Shown piece after piece: positions 11,540 to 23,124 of a stretch of 64,000 bases of DNA; within the stretch, counting starts at the first letter, position 1; each line of letters starts with the position of its first letter. The DNA comes from Cryptomeria japonica. Its lineage: Eukaryota; Streptophyta; Pinopsida; Cupressales; Cupressaceae. The stretch lies in NCBI RefSeq assembly GCF_030272615.1, contig NC_081414.1:819030396-819094395 (forward strand), given 5' to 3'. The notes under the pieces were generated by a model. The model was not told the DNA's origin and made no database searches. It saw only the letters and a list, made by a program, of their open reading frames with translations. A program made the translations under genes and the position numbers.

Positions 11540-12845
11540 ATTATAAAAATAAGAATAAGAATTTAATCACAGGAATGAAAGGAAATAGAGAAATTTGTTT
11601 CAGCAATATAACAGATAACTAAATTATCACAGAGATAGGTAAATGTTTAAATTTTGATTTCACAGTGATCATATCCAACAATTTTGCCCTTATGTTGAGA
11701 TAAACAATTTTTTTTTTTTGATGAGATTCTCAGGAAATTAATATTCACAGAGAGAGAGATTTCTGAAAAGAAATAGATAACAAGATAATATTTTCCACAG
11801 GGATTTCATACAACAAATTTGAGAAGAATTCATATTTGAAATACTACATCGCATAGCAAGATTTCTTAATACCAATGATTATATGCATAGAGAAAGGAAT
11901 TATTTACAAAGATAAAAGAATTTGAGTTTTTTTTCAAAAAAGAAATAGAGATGTTGAAAAGCATGAATTTTTTTTCTCCAGATTTAAGATTTTCTTTAGA
12001 TTAAAAAAACAAACAAACAAACAAACATAAAAAGCAAAATCTGATTTCTTTCTTTAAAATAGATTAACAAATAAAAGAGAAATCTGCATTTTGCTTTTCT
12101 TTTTTTTTTAAAAGAAAGCTTTTATCAATGCATTTCTTTAATGAAAAATAGATTTTTCCTTTCTAATTAATCTATCTAACAATAAAAAAAATAATTTCCT
12201 TCAGAAAATTATATTCAAATAGAAGAGTCTAAGAGGAGATATTTCCTTTTGAAAATATAAGAATTTACATAAGCAAAAATGCAAAAAGGGAGGGAACCTG
12301 GAGAAGCCTTTGATGTTGAATCCTCTCCAAATCTTCAAGCCTAGCTTTCCTTGATCCTTCCTTGCAAGCTTGGAAAAATTTCTTCAAAACAAACTTAACA
12401 ATTCTCCAAATGAAGAATGTGACTACAAAAAAATTTACTTGAGAAAACTTTTCTTCAAAAAAAATAATCAACTCCCTTCTTTTGAAAATTGCATACAATA
12501 TATAGGAAAAACCCCTTAACTCCACTATCTAGAGGAATTAATTGAAAATGAGATTCTTTTGCCAATATTGGATCCATGCAAAATTGATTAATATCCTAGT
12601 GGGGGAGTTACATGCAAAAAGGGGTTAAAGAATGAAGATTCTTCTAGAAGCTTCTAATTTCTCCTACAACATGTGCCATGATTGAGAATTAAAAATAAAT
12701 AATGCCTTTTAAATTATATTCTCCAAGTGTGTATGTGGGTCCATTATCTATCCTTTTATAATATTTATTCAACCATATTCAATAGTTCAAAAAAGATATA
12801 ATAGAAATTGTATCAAATCAAAAGTGATAAAGGAGGGTTGTGATA

Positions 12846-14936
12846 GCGAGAATCCCTTCTGCCTGAATGGAGAGCAGTGGCATTGTATGTATAAAAATAT
12901 TTAACTTGCGAAGGAAGGTTTTCATGTTTGCATTCTCATCACTTCAAGCTCCTAATTCATCTGCGCCACGAAAGAAGGATGAACATTCCAAGCTTATTGC
13001 ACAGCCTTCTTTCTATAAATGCAACAAAGACTCAAAAAGGTAGGCCTCACTTTGTTTCTCACCATTGTCTAATTAAGATTTTAGTTGAAAAATCCTTGAG
13101 AGATGTTTCTCCAATGCTCTAGAATGAATTTTTTGAAACCAAAAAGTTTAGGGTAGAGCACATAGTTATAGAGGAACGACTTCCATCTCAGGAATAAGAA
13201 AACCTTGTAGAACCTGGTTCCCCTCTTGAACCCTCATCCTCATTGAAAACCTTAGAACAAAATCTTCTTGTAGCAGAGGAACCCTTACAAAAAGAAGTTG
13301 AGGCATGGGTTCCTCCTCAAGGTTCAAGAAAAACTAGGGTTGCCACATGAAAGGAAAAGGGAAAAGAAAAACAAGTTGATATAGAGCATAAGGACAAGAC
13401 AAGTAAAAATGAGAATGTACCCCTTCCTGTGGCCAAAAAGAGAAAAATTGTAAAACTAGTTACTGCAATAACTATTGAGGTAGTTGAAGAGGTGGCTATA
13501 GGAAGTATCCCTGCAGCTGAAAAAGGGAAAGTTTGAAGAAGTAGTGGTAGGCTCCGTAAAAAGCATAAAATCCAAGACCAAACAACTGAGCCAAAAATTA
13601 CCATCTTGATTGACTCCCTAGAACAAGATCAATAAAGTCCTCTTCGTCATGATATCCCTCCTTCTCCATCTAATGAACCTCAAATGGAACATGAAGAGGA
13701 GGAAGAACTACAAAATATGGGGGAAGAGAAGGAACTGTACCTTAAGAAAGAAGAGGAGCTTCTGAATATAGAGCAGCCATGGGAAGAAGTAGATTTTGAG
13801 AGACTAAACAGTTTAGCATCTGTTGTAGAGAAGGTTATTGAAGCAGGGAGTAAAGTAGAAATGAAGAAACCCAAGGCACTTGTTCATAGACCACCTACCT
13901 CTCTTACTAGTCATGCGGTGGGACTTGCTCTTTATGAGGATTGGGAATTGGAGAAAGTAAAAATGCGGATGATAATCGATTGGAAGAAGAAGGTTATTAA
14001 GCAGAAGGATGAGGAAATAGCCCAACTTAAAGCTAAGGTGGAAACAATAGCCATCGTGGTTCCACAACTGATGCAATGTCAAGCTCCTCCTCTTGTCTAC
14101 TCTCTATTTTTAAAAGAACAACACATTAGTTTCCAAATGATGAGGATTGTTAGGGATTTAAGTCCCTCATTGCAAACACCAGAAGAATTTTACAGTGCTT
14201 TTCAGATGTCTCCTATGGCAATCAAAAACTTACTCTATGAATTGTATGTCGACAACTATGTTGTCCCTAATGATGTCAATTGGAACCCTCTCCTTTACAT
14301 TGGAGATATTCATCTGAGGTCTCTTATGTCATGGATGCAGAATGAAATATTAAGGGGAGAGCAGTTTCAGGTGCATCATAGGGAAGAACTTGAGCTTTCA
14401 ATACCCTTAAGGGCCGAATCAAGAGAACCTAGGTGATTTTACTTTGATTGGCAAAAGATTGTATATGAACCAGACTGTACAAAGGAAATCCTATCCCTGA
14501 GGGAAGAAGTGTATAAAGAATATGAACAAATGGCTCTAAGGGAAGGACATGAAGCAAAAGAACATATAGTCTAGTGTTGGGATAGCCTAACAGATGAATT
14601 AAAGCCATCTGAACCACACTCTATGGAAAATTACCATGTAGCATTAAACAGAGCACCCAAGTACATGCACTTGGGAAGAACAAAGGGACGACATTGGCTT
14701 CCCCTCAGTTTTCAACCTCCAATCCTCCTACGGCCACTGATGGGCTATAGGGATAGTGACCCACCATATAGTGAAGCAACAAAACATACTAGGGGGAAGA
14801 GATTGGAGAAAATGAAAGGATTCTACTGGAGCTTAAAGAATGGCGGTTTTGGGCAAGTTACTTCAAGCAATTTCTAGATTAATGCCATAATCCAAAATTT
14901 TCCTGTTACTGGAGGATCAACAAGAAGTTAGGTTAG
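12846..14936 (+). pseudogene. 3' additional ORF of the Ty3 element, C-terminal part
   Basis: The frame resumes right after the insert (RESLLPEWRAVALYV, then KYLTCEGRF) and runs in one frame from 12928 to 14877 with scattered stops. Blocks in order: HHFKLLIHLRHERRMNIPSL, VSHHCLIKILVEKSLRDVSP, a long charged Lys/Glu region, an acidic segment at 13684-13780, a probable coiled coil near 13980-14050 (KKKVIKQKDEEIAQLKAKVE), and a conserved-looking C-terminal half with NRAPKYMHLGR and GRHWLPLSFQPP. The longest open piece is 13684-14436, 250 codons. Stops such as TGA for Arg and TAG for Gln fit C-to-T decay. It ends just before the polypurine tract. The role is unknown; a structural or nucleic-acid-binding helper is one guess. 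Confidence 0.65.
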
Positions 14937-14943
14937 GGGGAGA
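14935..14943 (+). other. Polypurine tract
   Basis: AGGGGGAGA immediately precedes the 3' LTR, the expected plus-strand priming site. Confidence 0.8.
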
Positions 14944-16063
14944 TGATGAGCCTAAACAATGGCTCTATTTTTATAGATTTCTGATATAATACTCCTACCT
15001 AGGTCTTATGATTAGATGACATTTGGATTATAATGTTTTCCTAAGATGATACCTTTTAAGTGTTTTTGAAACTGATTAACCTATACCTAAGGATGTCATA
15101 TAGTAGTTTCAAATGATCTATCTATGCAAATATCCAAAGTTAATTATAATTATGGTTTATGTTATATCATGTTAGCATTAGTATATACACATGTTGTTGT
15201 GCATGTTAATATCTTGATGTAGGGTCAACAAAGGTGAAGTAAAGACAAATGGCGGTTCAAAAGATCATCAAGTATATAGCTGCAATGCAGACCCAGTCAA
15301 AAGAATGCCGTTATGATCAGGATCACTTGACTAGTTCTTCAATAGATTGATTTATAAAAACATTTATAACTGTTCCTAGTGGATCTCAGATCTAGGAGGC
15401 AGTCATACTATATTTTCTCAGTTGCAGGATAGATGTTGTTCTCTTGTCCTGTGCTGACTTTTTCTTCTTCTTTTGTTAATAATTCATGTTCACCTATTCC
15501 ATAGGGATGTGGGTAGTTAGTTAGAAGTTTTTTTATCATCTTTCCCATAAATAAAAGGATCTCTCTCCTCTTGGGGATAGCAGAGAAAAAGATAGTATTT
15601 TGTAGTGCACAGTTTTCTAGTGTTATGTATGTATTTTCCAGCCAAGATGAAATAAAGAGATCAACGTGATTTTGGATGATTAGGTAAGTGTAATTTGAAG
15701 TTTTGGAAATACTCACTCAAGGGGGCCCACTTGGTGAGTAATACTTTGTATGTTTTAACTACTTTTCATACTTCTATAATTGTCTGTTTCTGCAATTGTC
15801 TGTTCCTGTAGCCATAGGATTAAGTATTAGTTTATTAGAGATTCCATGTGTTTACTTTAAGAAGAATTTCCTTTCCTGTAGTTATATATCTAATGGTTGC
15901 AATATGAACTTGGTGCACATACAGTGTTGGCCCATTTCAAGTTTATGTCCCTAGTTGATAACTGAATGAGCCTTTTCCATAGGAAAAGTTAGCTATTCAA
16001 GGATATTTAATCTATGAATTGTGTTTTATCACCTAGTTTCCATTCTAGTTGTAAGGACCAACA
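14944..16063 (+). repeat. 3' LTR of the Athila/Tat-like element
   Basis: Same ends as the 5' LTR. It is 1120 bp long and lacks the 110-bp segment present in the 5' copy, with one TAGGA left at the junction. The TATA-like box has decayed to CATAAATA near 15547. Confidence 0.9.
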
Positions 16064-16068
16064 CACAC

Positions 16069-16850
16069 TGCTTCATAATTTATCAGCTTGAAGTGAGTAA
16101 ATATGAACATTCTTCATTGTTAACTCTAGTTGATAAGAATGAAGATGCTCATCAAAATTTTTAAAAACAAAGATTTTATCAAGATGAATACCAAAAACAA
16201 TTATTTCAATCATATTGATTCTCAAGTGGTAGCCACAACCCCTGCTTAGCTCCATTCTCATCAAAATTTAGATATTGCAACTTGACTCTAGTTTTTGAGT
16301 CATTGTATAGAATCAAGCTTAAATTGATTAATTCTAATATGATTAATCTTCCTCCCATCCATTTCATAGATACTTCCAAGCCTTTTCCACCTTCTTTTTA
16401 TCCCAAAGCCTATTACCATACCATCATCAACTTGGCCATGATGCTAAGAAGTGATATAGATTGAAGCATGAAATTCAAAGCCTTATTGATTCTAATACTA
16501 TAGTAGTGAGTGCTGTGAATGATAAAGGAAATAAATCAATGAAACCTCCTAATCAAAATTTGCAAATCTTTACCAATCATTTGCATTCTCACTCTACCAA
16601 TGTTGTTGAGCATAAAGATCCAATCCATATAGCTATCGATGATATATCTAATGAAGCCAACAACATTGTGAACATTATTGAGAAACCTAAGCCTAAGTGT
16701 GACCCTTGCATCACCTTTGACTCAAGAGATAGCATTAGATAACTTGATGGACCATTATACATTACTATGGAGATTAAAGGAAAACTCTCACATGGAGTGC
16801 TAGTTGATTCTTTAATTGATCACTTGTGTTTAATCAATTTATTCCTATTA
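16069..16850 (+). pseudogene. Outer Ty3 gag, right half, and start of protease
   Basis: Continues the gag remnant of 1170-1559 after the CACAC target. The frame passes through QLEVSKYE-like residues, NLPPIHFIDTSKPFPP, then from 16461 KHEIQSLIDSNTIVV and NKSMKPPNQNLQIF. It then enters a protease start (ITFDSRDSIR, DGPLYITMEIKGK, GVLVDSLID near 16800-16820). In related elements the last block is LVDSGSSIN, so the active site is altered. The frame is interrupted soon after 16830 by non-coding DNA and resumes near 18340. Confidence 0.65.
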
Positions 16851-17032
16851 TTCATCTATTCTAGCTATTTATATTAATTAAATAATTTATTATTTTTTAA
16901 TTAATCATCTTTATTCCTCCATTTTCTAGTATATTTCCTATGATAATTAATTTATCTATTCAACATTGCCTCTAGGACCCTCATCAGTTAATTAAATAAA
17001 TGTTCTTGTTTATTTAATTAAAATCTTCATCA
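16851..17032. other. Non-coding segment splitting the outer protease, left part
   Basis: AT-rich DNA with repeated TTAATTAA-like motifs lies between the two protease parts. It is probably part of an older insertion, of which the right part is 17759-18339. Its exact ends and target duplication could not be found. Confidence 0.4.
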
Positions 17033-17037
17033 CCCCT

Positions 17038-17753
17038 TGTTAATGTTATAGCTATGGTCAGAATCCTTTAGGCTGACATAGTAAATGTAAATGTGTGAGT
17101 GGCCTATCGGCCTTACACATTTAACAAGTTTGATTTATATATATTTTCTTTCATATTGAATCAGTTTGTTAACAAAACATAACTAATTATGATCTGCTAC
17201 CTTGGAAGACGTGTTATTGATAATGAAATTGATCTTTGATTGAGATGTGTCATTTGGAATTGGATCAGTTCTTGAAGAAGACATGATGATTGAGCCGACT
17301 TTTGGAGAAGTCATGTTGCTTGGCACCACACATATATGGCTATATAGATCCATTCCCTCTCACTTCCAAGGTATCAAATCAATACATCACCCTTCAATAG
17401 TTCAAATTATACAAGTAGATAGTATTCATTCACAAGAAGATCATATCATCATCAAGCAGATCAAATAATATATCCTTCAATAGATTGTGTATCACCATCT
17501 ACAACAGATCGAACTCATCTTCTATTGTTCGTAACTTGTATTGTGATCATTAATCAGATTGTATCATCAATTGTTTGATTCTAGCTTCAACGAGTGAAGT
17601 GAATATTTTGTAAAGACAACTGGCGTTTTAATAAATATTAGAAGATACTTTTTTGCTAGGGTTTTCACCTTCAAGAGGAAGGTTTTCCTAGGGTACATAC
17701 TGTGCATTTTGTGTGAATTATATTCTATCTAACATGATCATAAAATATTAACA
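17038..17753. mobile_element. Solo LTR with CCCCT duplication
   Basis: A 716-bp sequence begins TGTTAATGTT and ends AAATATTAACA, so its ends are inverted over about 10 bases. It is flanked by CCCCT at 17033-17037 and 17754-17758. It has no primer site or coding frame, as expected after recombination between the two LTRs of an element. The parent element is not in the window. Confidence 0.8.
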
Positions 17754-17758
17754 CCCCT

Positions 17759-18339
17759 TTCCTCCAACTTTGAATTAAAATTAATTAATAAATCTTATTT
17801 ACCCTCATTCACTTGCATTATCCTAACTTTTCCACTTGCATCTTAATCCTAATCCTAATATCCACCTAATTCACTCCCTAATCATGTGCACACATTTAAT
17901 CCTTGATTAAGTAAAACTCAACTCTTCCTATCACATCAAACACGTGGGATTCTTACACAAGCACATGGGTTTGCCCCCCAAGTACCCTCAAAATGAATTT
18001 TTAATTCATTTATTCCTCTCCTTCATCCTCAACCCTTGATCTTGATCAATAAATCTCAACCATTTATCCAATCTCATCAAAATCCTATAAATCTAACCCT
18101 TAGCCATTTCCCCCTATCTCACCCATTTTGCATTTGACCATCATTGTGCTACCAAAATATTGAGTTAGCACACATCTAAATCAAATACCATGAGAAAATC
18201 TACTAAAAAAGGGGTTTGATATAATTTTTACATGCTATTTTAACCTCTTTTATCCTAATAATTATGTTTCTTTAATTTGTATGTGTGAGTGTTTCCCTTT
18301 ATTGTTATGCTCTTTTGAACTCACATTTTGCTACACATA
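17759..18339. other. Non-coding segment splitting the outer protease, right part
   Basis: Pyrimidine-rich, AT-rich sequence without a coding frame. It resembles LTR or leader DNA in texture, but no repeat partner was found in the window. Confidence 0.4.
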
Positions 18340-18720
18340 GATCCAATATGTATGGTGAATGTTATCATAAAAGACAATCTCTATACAAAAAGATTATATC
18401 AAGGTACATATGGTAAATCTAATGTTATAATTAAGGTGCATGATGATTTCCTTGCCCCACTATAGGTTTCATTACCCTTCCTATGAAGTTGGTACAAAAT
18501 GCTTAGATGTTAACTTTTTTGTTATCCCTACCTTAGACCAATTTAGTGTGAATTTGGGATACCCTTGGTTTAATTCCATAAAAGTTGCACCTTCTACCAT
18601 TCATAAATGTTTGAAATTACCTTACAATGAGAATGTTATAATGATCAATCATAGTATTTAAAAGCCCTTAGCCAATTGTGGAAACTTCACTTGTGATTGT
18701 TTTTCACCTCAAATGCATCA
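18340..18720 (+). pseudogene. Outer Ty3 protease, C-terminal part
   Basis: Reads VNVIIKDNLYTKRLYQG, then IIKVHDDF, and from 18440 an open frame with KCLDVNFFVIPTLDQF and NLGYPWFNSIKVAPSTIHKC. This is the second half of a retropepsin-like domain of conifer-type Ty3 elements. It belongs with the start at about 16760-16830. No RT or integrase follows, so the outer element was either non-autonomous or has lost pol. Confidence 0.6.
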
Positions 18721-20499
18721 ACCTTTGCAACCTCATCAAGGTGTCCTTTTCCTATCCTATTAAAAGTTCAAATTAGAAAGGATATTGGCCTTAAGTAATC
18801 CTAATGATTCTTCACCAATGAATATAGATATTCTACCTCCGCATCTTGGACCTATACTTCTTCCTACTCCTATTTGTCTTATATATGCTACAGTTCAACC
18901 TCCTAAATCTTATAAAGGTTAAAGAGAAAATCTCCCAATGTCTTGTATCTCTCAACCTAGTGAGGTTTGTTATGTTCCTCCTTATACAAAGGAAGAAAAT
19001 AAGCCTATTTTGAGTGATCCCCAACCTTCATAAGCTTCGAGTTGTAACAAGAGAAATCATAGTGTAAGAGAACATCGATAAAGGCATTGTGTCAAGGATC
19101 GCAAGATTTCTTCCCAAATTTTTTCCTCCCCTAAGTTGTTGAATGTTGACTTGGTCTCATTTTCCTCACCTTTTCCTAATCCTATGGACTATCTTTATCT
19201 TAATCATCCTCATAAAAAAATGGATTTGTCTATGTAAAATGGTTATTATTCTTCATCTTCTCCATGCATGAGATCTCCTATTATTATTAATTTGAATGAT
19301 GATAATCATGTCCAAATACTAATTATTTTGGTGATATGTATAAAGTTGTTGAGATTAATCATGAGCTATCTTCAAGATTTTCAAAAGCTTAACTTTAGAT
19401 CTTAGTGACACACATAGTGATTTATCATTAGAGCATGGCCGTTGTTTGTAGCTAGTGGTAGATCCATCTATTATACTTGTTGTGGCTCCTCTTTCATCTT
19501 GTCCACCATATCTAAAAGATGATAAGCAATGATTTGTTGGACCAACTTCACTTGTGCAGTAGATATTTTTGTGTTTTCTTGCATGTGATGTGTTGAACGT
19601 GATGTGATGTTTGGAATGTCTTTTTATTTTGTTAATCTCTCTTTGGATGACCCTTGTTGCTACTTTAGCACAAGGAAACAAAGGTAACAAACCTATTGTG
19701 ACATTCCTCTATTTGTATCCCATTTCTATATGTCATATTCATGTTGTACCATAAATGCGTTTTTGTGTTGTCTACTCAGGGATGATGCAAAGCATTGAGA
19801 TCTCTCCTTTTTTGGTCTCTTCCATGCAGATCCAAAAGGACTTGTGTTGTTCATATTATGTCCTCTTCTTCCATTGTTTCCATAGTTCCACTTGGGGATA
19901 AGGTCAATTCATTACAATCATACTTGATATATATAACTTATTTGATGTGCATATTGGCCCTAAATAGTGTATACATTATGCGCTCCCTCTTTGTATCTTG
20001 TGAACCATCACCTTTGATTTTCTTATGCTTGGGGGCATTTAATTGTTGTGGCATGATTTTCTTTTAGATTTATGTATGATGCCTTAAAGAAATTTATCTC
20101 AGTAAGGCATACACAATTACTTTAACGTGGGTCATGCACTCCACTCTATGTTACACTTTGTGTACACATGACTAAGGTTTGGTTTGTACACTTTGATCAC
20201 ACACAATATGCTTGGTGCACACTACAACACCCATTTTGTAATTGATCTTTGTTAGATTACTCTGCAAGAAGAGGCTTTCTTTTGTAATCTTTATGCATGG
20301 TGCATGTTGTGACACCCATTTTGTAGTTGAGTTTTTGTCAGATTATTCAGTAAACCAATTTTTTGCTTTGTAATCTCTCTTTGTACTAACATGAATTATA
20401 GTAAGGAGCTCCTTACTAGATCAAGAAGTCATGTATTTTCTCTGTTTTCTTATATGGCTTATAGTAAATAGTTCCTTACCAGACCAGAAGCCATATCCC
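18721..20499. other. Linker region of the outer element, no gene
   Basis: Stop-rich sequence that first continues in the style of a post-protease linker (PPYTKEENKP near 18980). It then becomes non-coding. An imperfect tandem duplication with a period near 85 bp lies at about 20214-20383. Open frames on either strand here are short and show no family features. Confidence 0.4.
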
Positions 20500-21709
20500 T
20501 ATTACTACTTATTAAGTTTCCATTAGTTTTATATCCAAAGTCATTCTATATACTCTAGTCGGTTACCTCTATCAAAACATTCAGTCGGTATGCACAGAAC
20601 AGTCGGTTAAAGAAGAAAGTATTCACAGAGCCCAGTATACACCGAGCTGTCTACTGAGTATCATTCCATGTCTACCGAGCAGCAACAATGATACACCAAG
20701 TGAAATGTTTTACCAGATTCATTGAACCTAGACACACATGTGGAAATGTGTTACAAGATCGAGGAACATAGAACCGTTATCACATTGGAAATTGCACTTA
20801 AGGATTGTGTATGATTTTGAGTTCATCTAACCAATGAAATATTTTGTATGGTTATTCATTCGATAAATCATGTTTGTAAGATCGAAGCAATGAATTAGAT
20901 CACCAACATAAGAGATCTATTTATACAACATAGATTGAGATCAGATGATATAGGAAATAGTGACAGAGAGAGATATATAGAGGTGTATGAAGCAAGACAT
21001 GTGAGATACATAAGAATGCACTAAGTGTTATGACTATTATAGAGACACAAAGGTCATCGAGAAGGATTTCAGAGAACAGTCGAAGAACAGAGTAAACAGA
21101 AGGGTTTACTGAGTTACTTCATGGGTTACCAAGGTATGCTATAAGCAAGGTAATCTCATTATGAGCACATAGAATCTACTATAACATTCTAGATGTAAAG
21201 TTGCAGATATTTGTAATGATTTATTGTAATATTTTGAAGTTGTAAGAGAAACCTTTAACAGGGTAAAAGACTCTAACAAAGTCTATAAATTGTAAAGCCT
21301 TTAAGTCTATAAATTGTAAAGCCTTTAACCAGGTGCAACATTTAGAATAAGTGTTGTAAAATCCTTTAGCAAGGTAGATCTAAAGATCTTAATACTCCTA
21401 ATAGGGTAAGCTATCAGAAATAGCTGAACATGTAGCTCTAACTGAGCACTCTTTATTATTGCAGTAATGAAGTTGTGGGTGCCATCCCCACCGCAGTTTT
21501 TCTCTCTAACCAAGAGTTTCTATGTAACCAAAATATATGAGTTATGGAGTGAATCATGTATGATTGTTATTTATTTGTTCTAGCTTTATGTTATGTTGCA
21601 ACAGTTTTTGGTATATGCATAACAGTAAAGATATTGTTGTTAAAAGGTTTTAAAGTACTGATTCAACCCTCCCCTCTCAGTACATTAGCTTTCCATATTG
21701 GGCCTAACA
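20500..21709 (+). repeat. 5' LTR of the non-autonomous element
   Basis: Starts TATTACTAC, where the 3' copy has TGTTACTAC, and ends GGCCTAACA. It carries a 24-bp tandem duplication near 21281-21328 that is single in the 3' LTR and accounts for the length difference. A TATA-like TATTTATA lies at 20918-20925. Confidence 0.88.
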
Positions 21710-21711
21710 AT

Positions 21712-21723
21712 TGGTATCAGAGC
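21712..21723 (+). other. Primer-binding site, initiator-Met tRNA type
   Basis: TGGTATCAGAGC, two bases after the LTR. This is the site used by most plant copia elements. Confidence 0.9.
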
Positions 21724-21771
21724 TTGAATCTTGGAAAAGGGTTTAACAACCTAAAGAGAAAGATCTTATCA

Positions 21772-23124
21772 ATGGAAGGCTATAAATAATCTCGGAGAAT
21801 AGTGTATCTACAAGAAGAGTTGGATCATGCTAATCAAGTGATTGCAAACATGCAAAGACAAATGCAAAAATCATTGAAAGTGAGAAGAAGATTATCTGAT
21901 GATTTGTAAGACTCTCAAGAGTTAGTTGAACAAATTGAAACATCATCTGAGAACAGTATATCTAAAGAGACTGAAGAAATGATTGGAGTATTGAAAGAAA
22001 AGAACAAAGCACTGACTGATCAGTTCAAAGCAATGAAAAGAGGACATGAACATTTCAGCACACAAATGACTGAGAATATTGATGCATTGAGGACAACCGA
22101 GGATAAAGTAAGAGATCTAGAAAGAGAAAAACAACAACTTGAAGCATTAGTATCTGAAAAGAATGAAGAAATCACAAGGTTGATTGGGATTCAACAAAAT
22201 CTATCAGATCAATTAGGTTATACACATCATGAAGCAAATCTAAAGGATGATGAGAATCAAGCATTGAAACTTGAAGTATCAAGGTTGACCGATGAAATTG
22301 AAATAGAAAAGAAATCCAAGGAAACACTGAAGAAGAGTTATGAAGCATAAAAGATGTTGGATGAGAAAATGAATACAAGAAGACCCAACAAAGATGCAGG
22401 ACTCGGTTACAAAGGAAAAGACTCTACCAAGAAGGGAATTCATACAACCGAGAGAGGAGGATCATCAAAACAAGCTGGAAATAAGAAGAACATAAAAGGA
22501 AAGAAGCCTATTTGCAACTATTGTGGAAATCAAGGTCATATTGCTAACTTGTGCCAAATCAAAAAAGGTAAGCAACCGAATGTCACTAAGTCTAATGGTT
22601 ATTGTTACAATTGCAATAAATATGGTCACACATCTAATCAATGTAGGACAAAGACTGTTAACAATTATTAGAAGGCAAAGTTCAAAGGGTTTTGTAAAAA
22701 CTCCAATAGATATGGACATAGTATCGAGAAGTGTTGGCTTAAGCAAAAGAACTATATGTGGTCTGCACACCGAGAAAATGCTAGAGGCTACCGAACTCAC
22801 ACAGATCCTTACCGATAGTATTCTGCAGTACCATGGGATTACAATACAGGGATATGGTGTGAATGTTCTGGAAGATATGGACATATAAGTGCCAACTTCT
22901 TTATAAGGTTTAGAATGAACAACCAAAGATCATGGAGAAATCCTGGTATGGCATGTTTTCATTATCACAAAGTTGGACACTTGGCTAGAGATTGCAGAGA
23001 TCAACCTAGAGGAGACACTGAAGAAATAAAAGGAAAATTACAGATGATTTGGAAAAAAAAGGAAATTGTGTCAAATGAAGAAAGCACCTTACCTACCAAG
23101 TTAGGTGCACCTATTCCAAATTAA
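21772..23124 (+). pseudogene. Gag-like coiled-coil protein with five zinc knuckles
   Basis: One frame runs from ATG 21772 to TAA 23122-23124, broken by stops at about 21787, 21907, 22348 and 22669. The first 190 codons are Glu/Lys/Gln-rich with heptad-like spacing (VRDLEREKQQLEALVSEKNEE), so a coiled coil is likely. No copia gag capsid core is visible there. The second half carries five CCHC-type knuckles: CNYCGNQGHIANLC and CYNCNKYGHTSNQC are intact, FCKNSNRYGHSIEKC and ACFHYHKVGHLARDC each lack one Cys, and one near 22855-22895 has lost two. Knuckles bind element RNA during packaging. The start is the first ATG after the primer site. Replacement of the capsid core by a coiled coil is unusual. 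Confidence 0.7.

Larger units (their letters stand above)
9323..12845. mobile_element. Coding-free insert with GCGAG duplication, possible solo LTR
   Basis: Begins TGTAATAACCC and ends GGGTTGTGATA, flanked by GCGAG at 9318-9322 and 12846-12850. The coding frame on either side joins across it, so the boundaries are well supported. It has no coding region of the element kind and no internal pair of long repeats was seen. A 5-bp duplication and a TG start suggest a long solo LTR, though the end is TA rather than CA. The two ends are loosely inverted over about 11 bases. Inside are a degenerate 21-bp minisatellite, a GC-rich patch and an (AT)n run. A non-autonomous element without genes is the alternative. 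Confidence 0.65.
1560..16063 (+). mobile_element. Athila/Tat-like Ty3 LTR retrotransposon
   Basis: A full-length element with two LTRs starting TGATGAGCC and ending GGACCAACA, flanked by the 5-bp duplication CACAC (1555-1559 and 16064-16068). The order is LTR, tRNA-Asp-type primer site, gag, protease, RT, RNase H, integrase, an extra 3' ORF, polypurine tract, LTR. The order RT-RNase H-integrase is that of Ty3/gypsy. The Asp primer, the absence of a chromodomain and the extra 3' ORF fit the Athila/Tat side of the family. By eye the first 245 bases of the two LTRs differ at about 13 sites, so insertion is not recent. All genes are broken, and an unrelated 3.5-kb insert interrupts the 3' ORF. 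The element itself sits inside an older Ty3 gag. Confidence 0.9.

Noticed and set aside
13684..14877. Possible envelope-like gene at the 3' end of the Ty3 element
   Set aside because: No signal peptide or membrane segment is visible; the protein is charged and coiled-coil-like.
22465..22926. Minus-strand frame of 153 codons
   Set aside because: It is the antisense of the zinc-knuckle region, where Cys and Gly codons on the plus strand avoid antisense stops.
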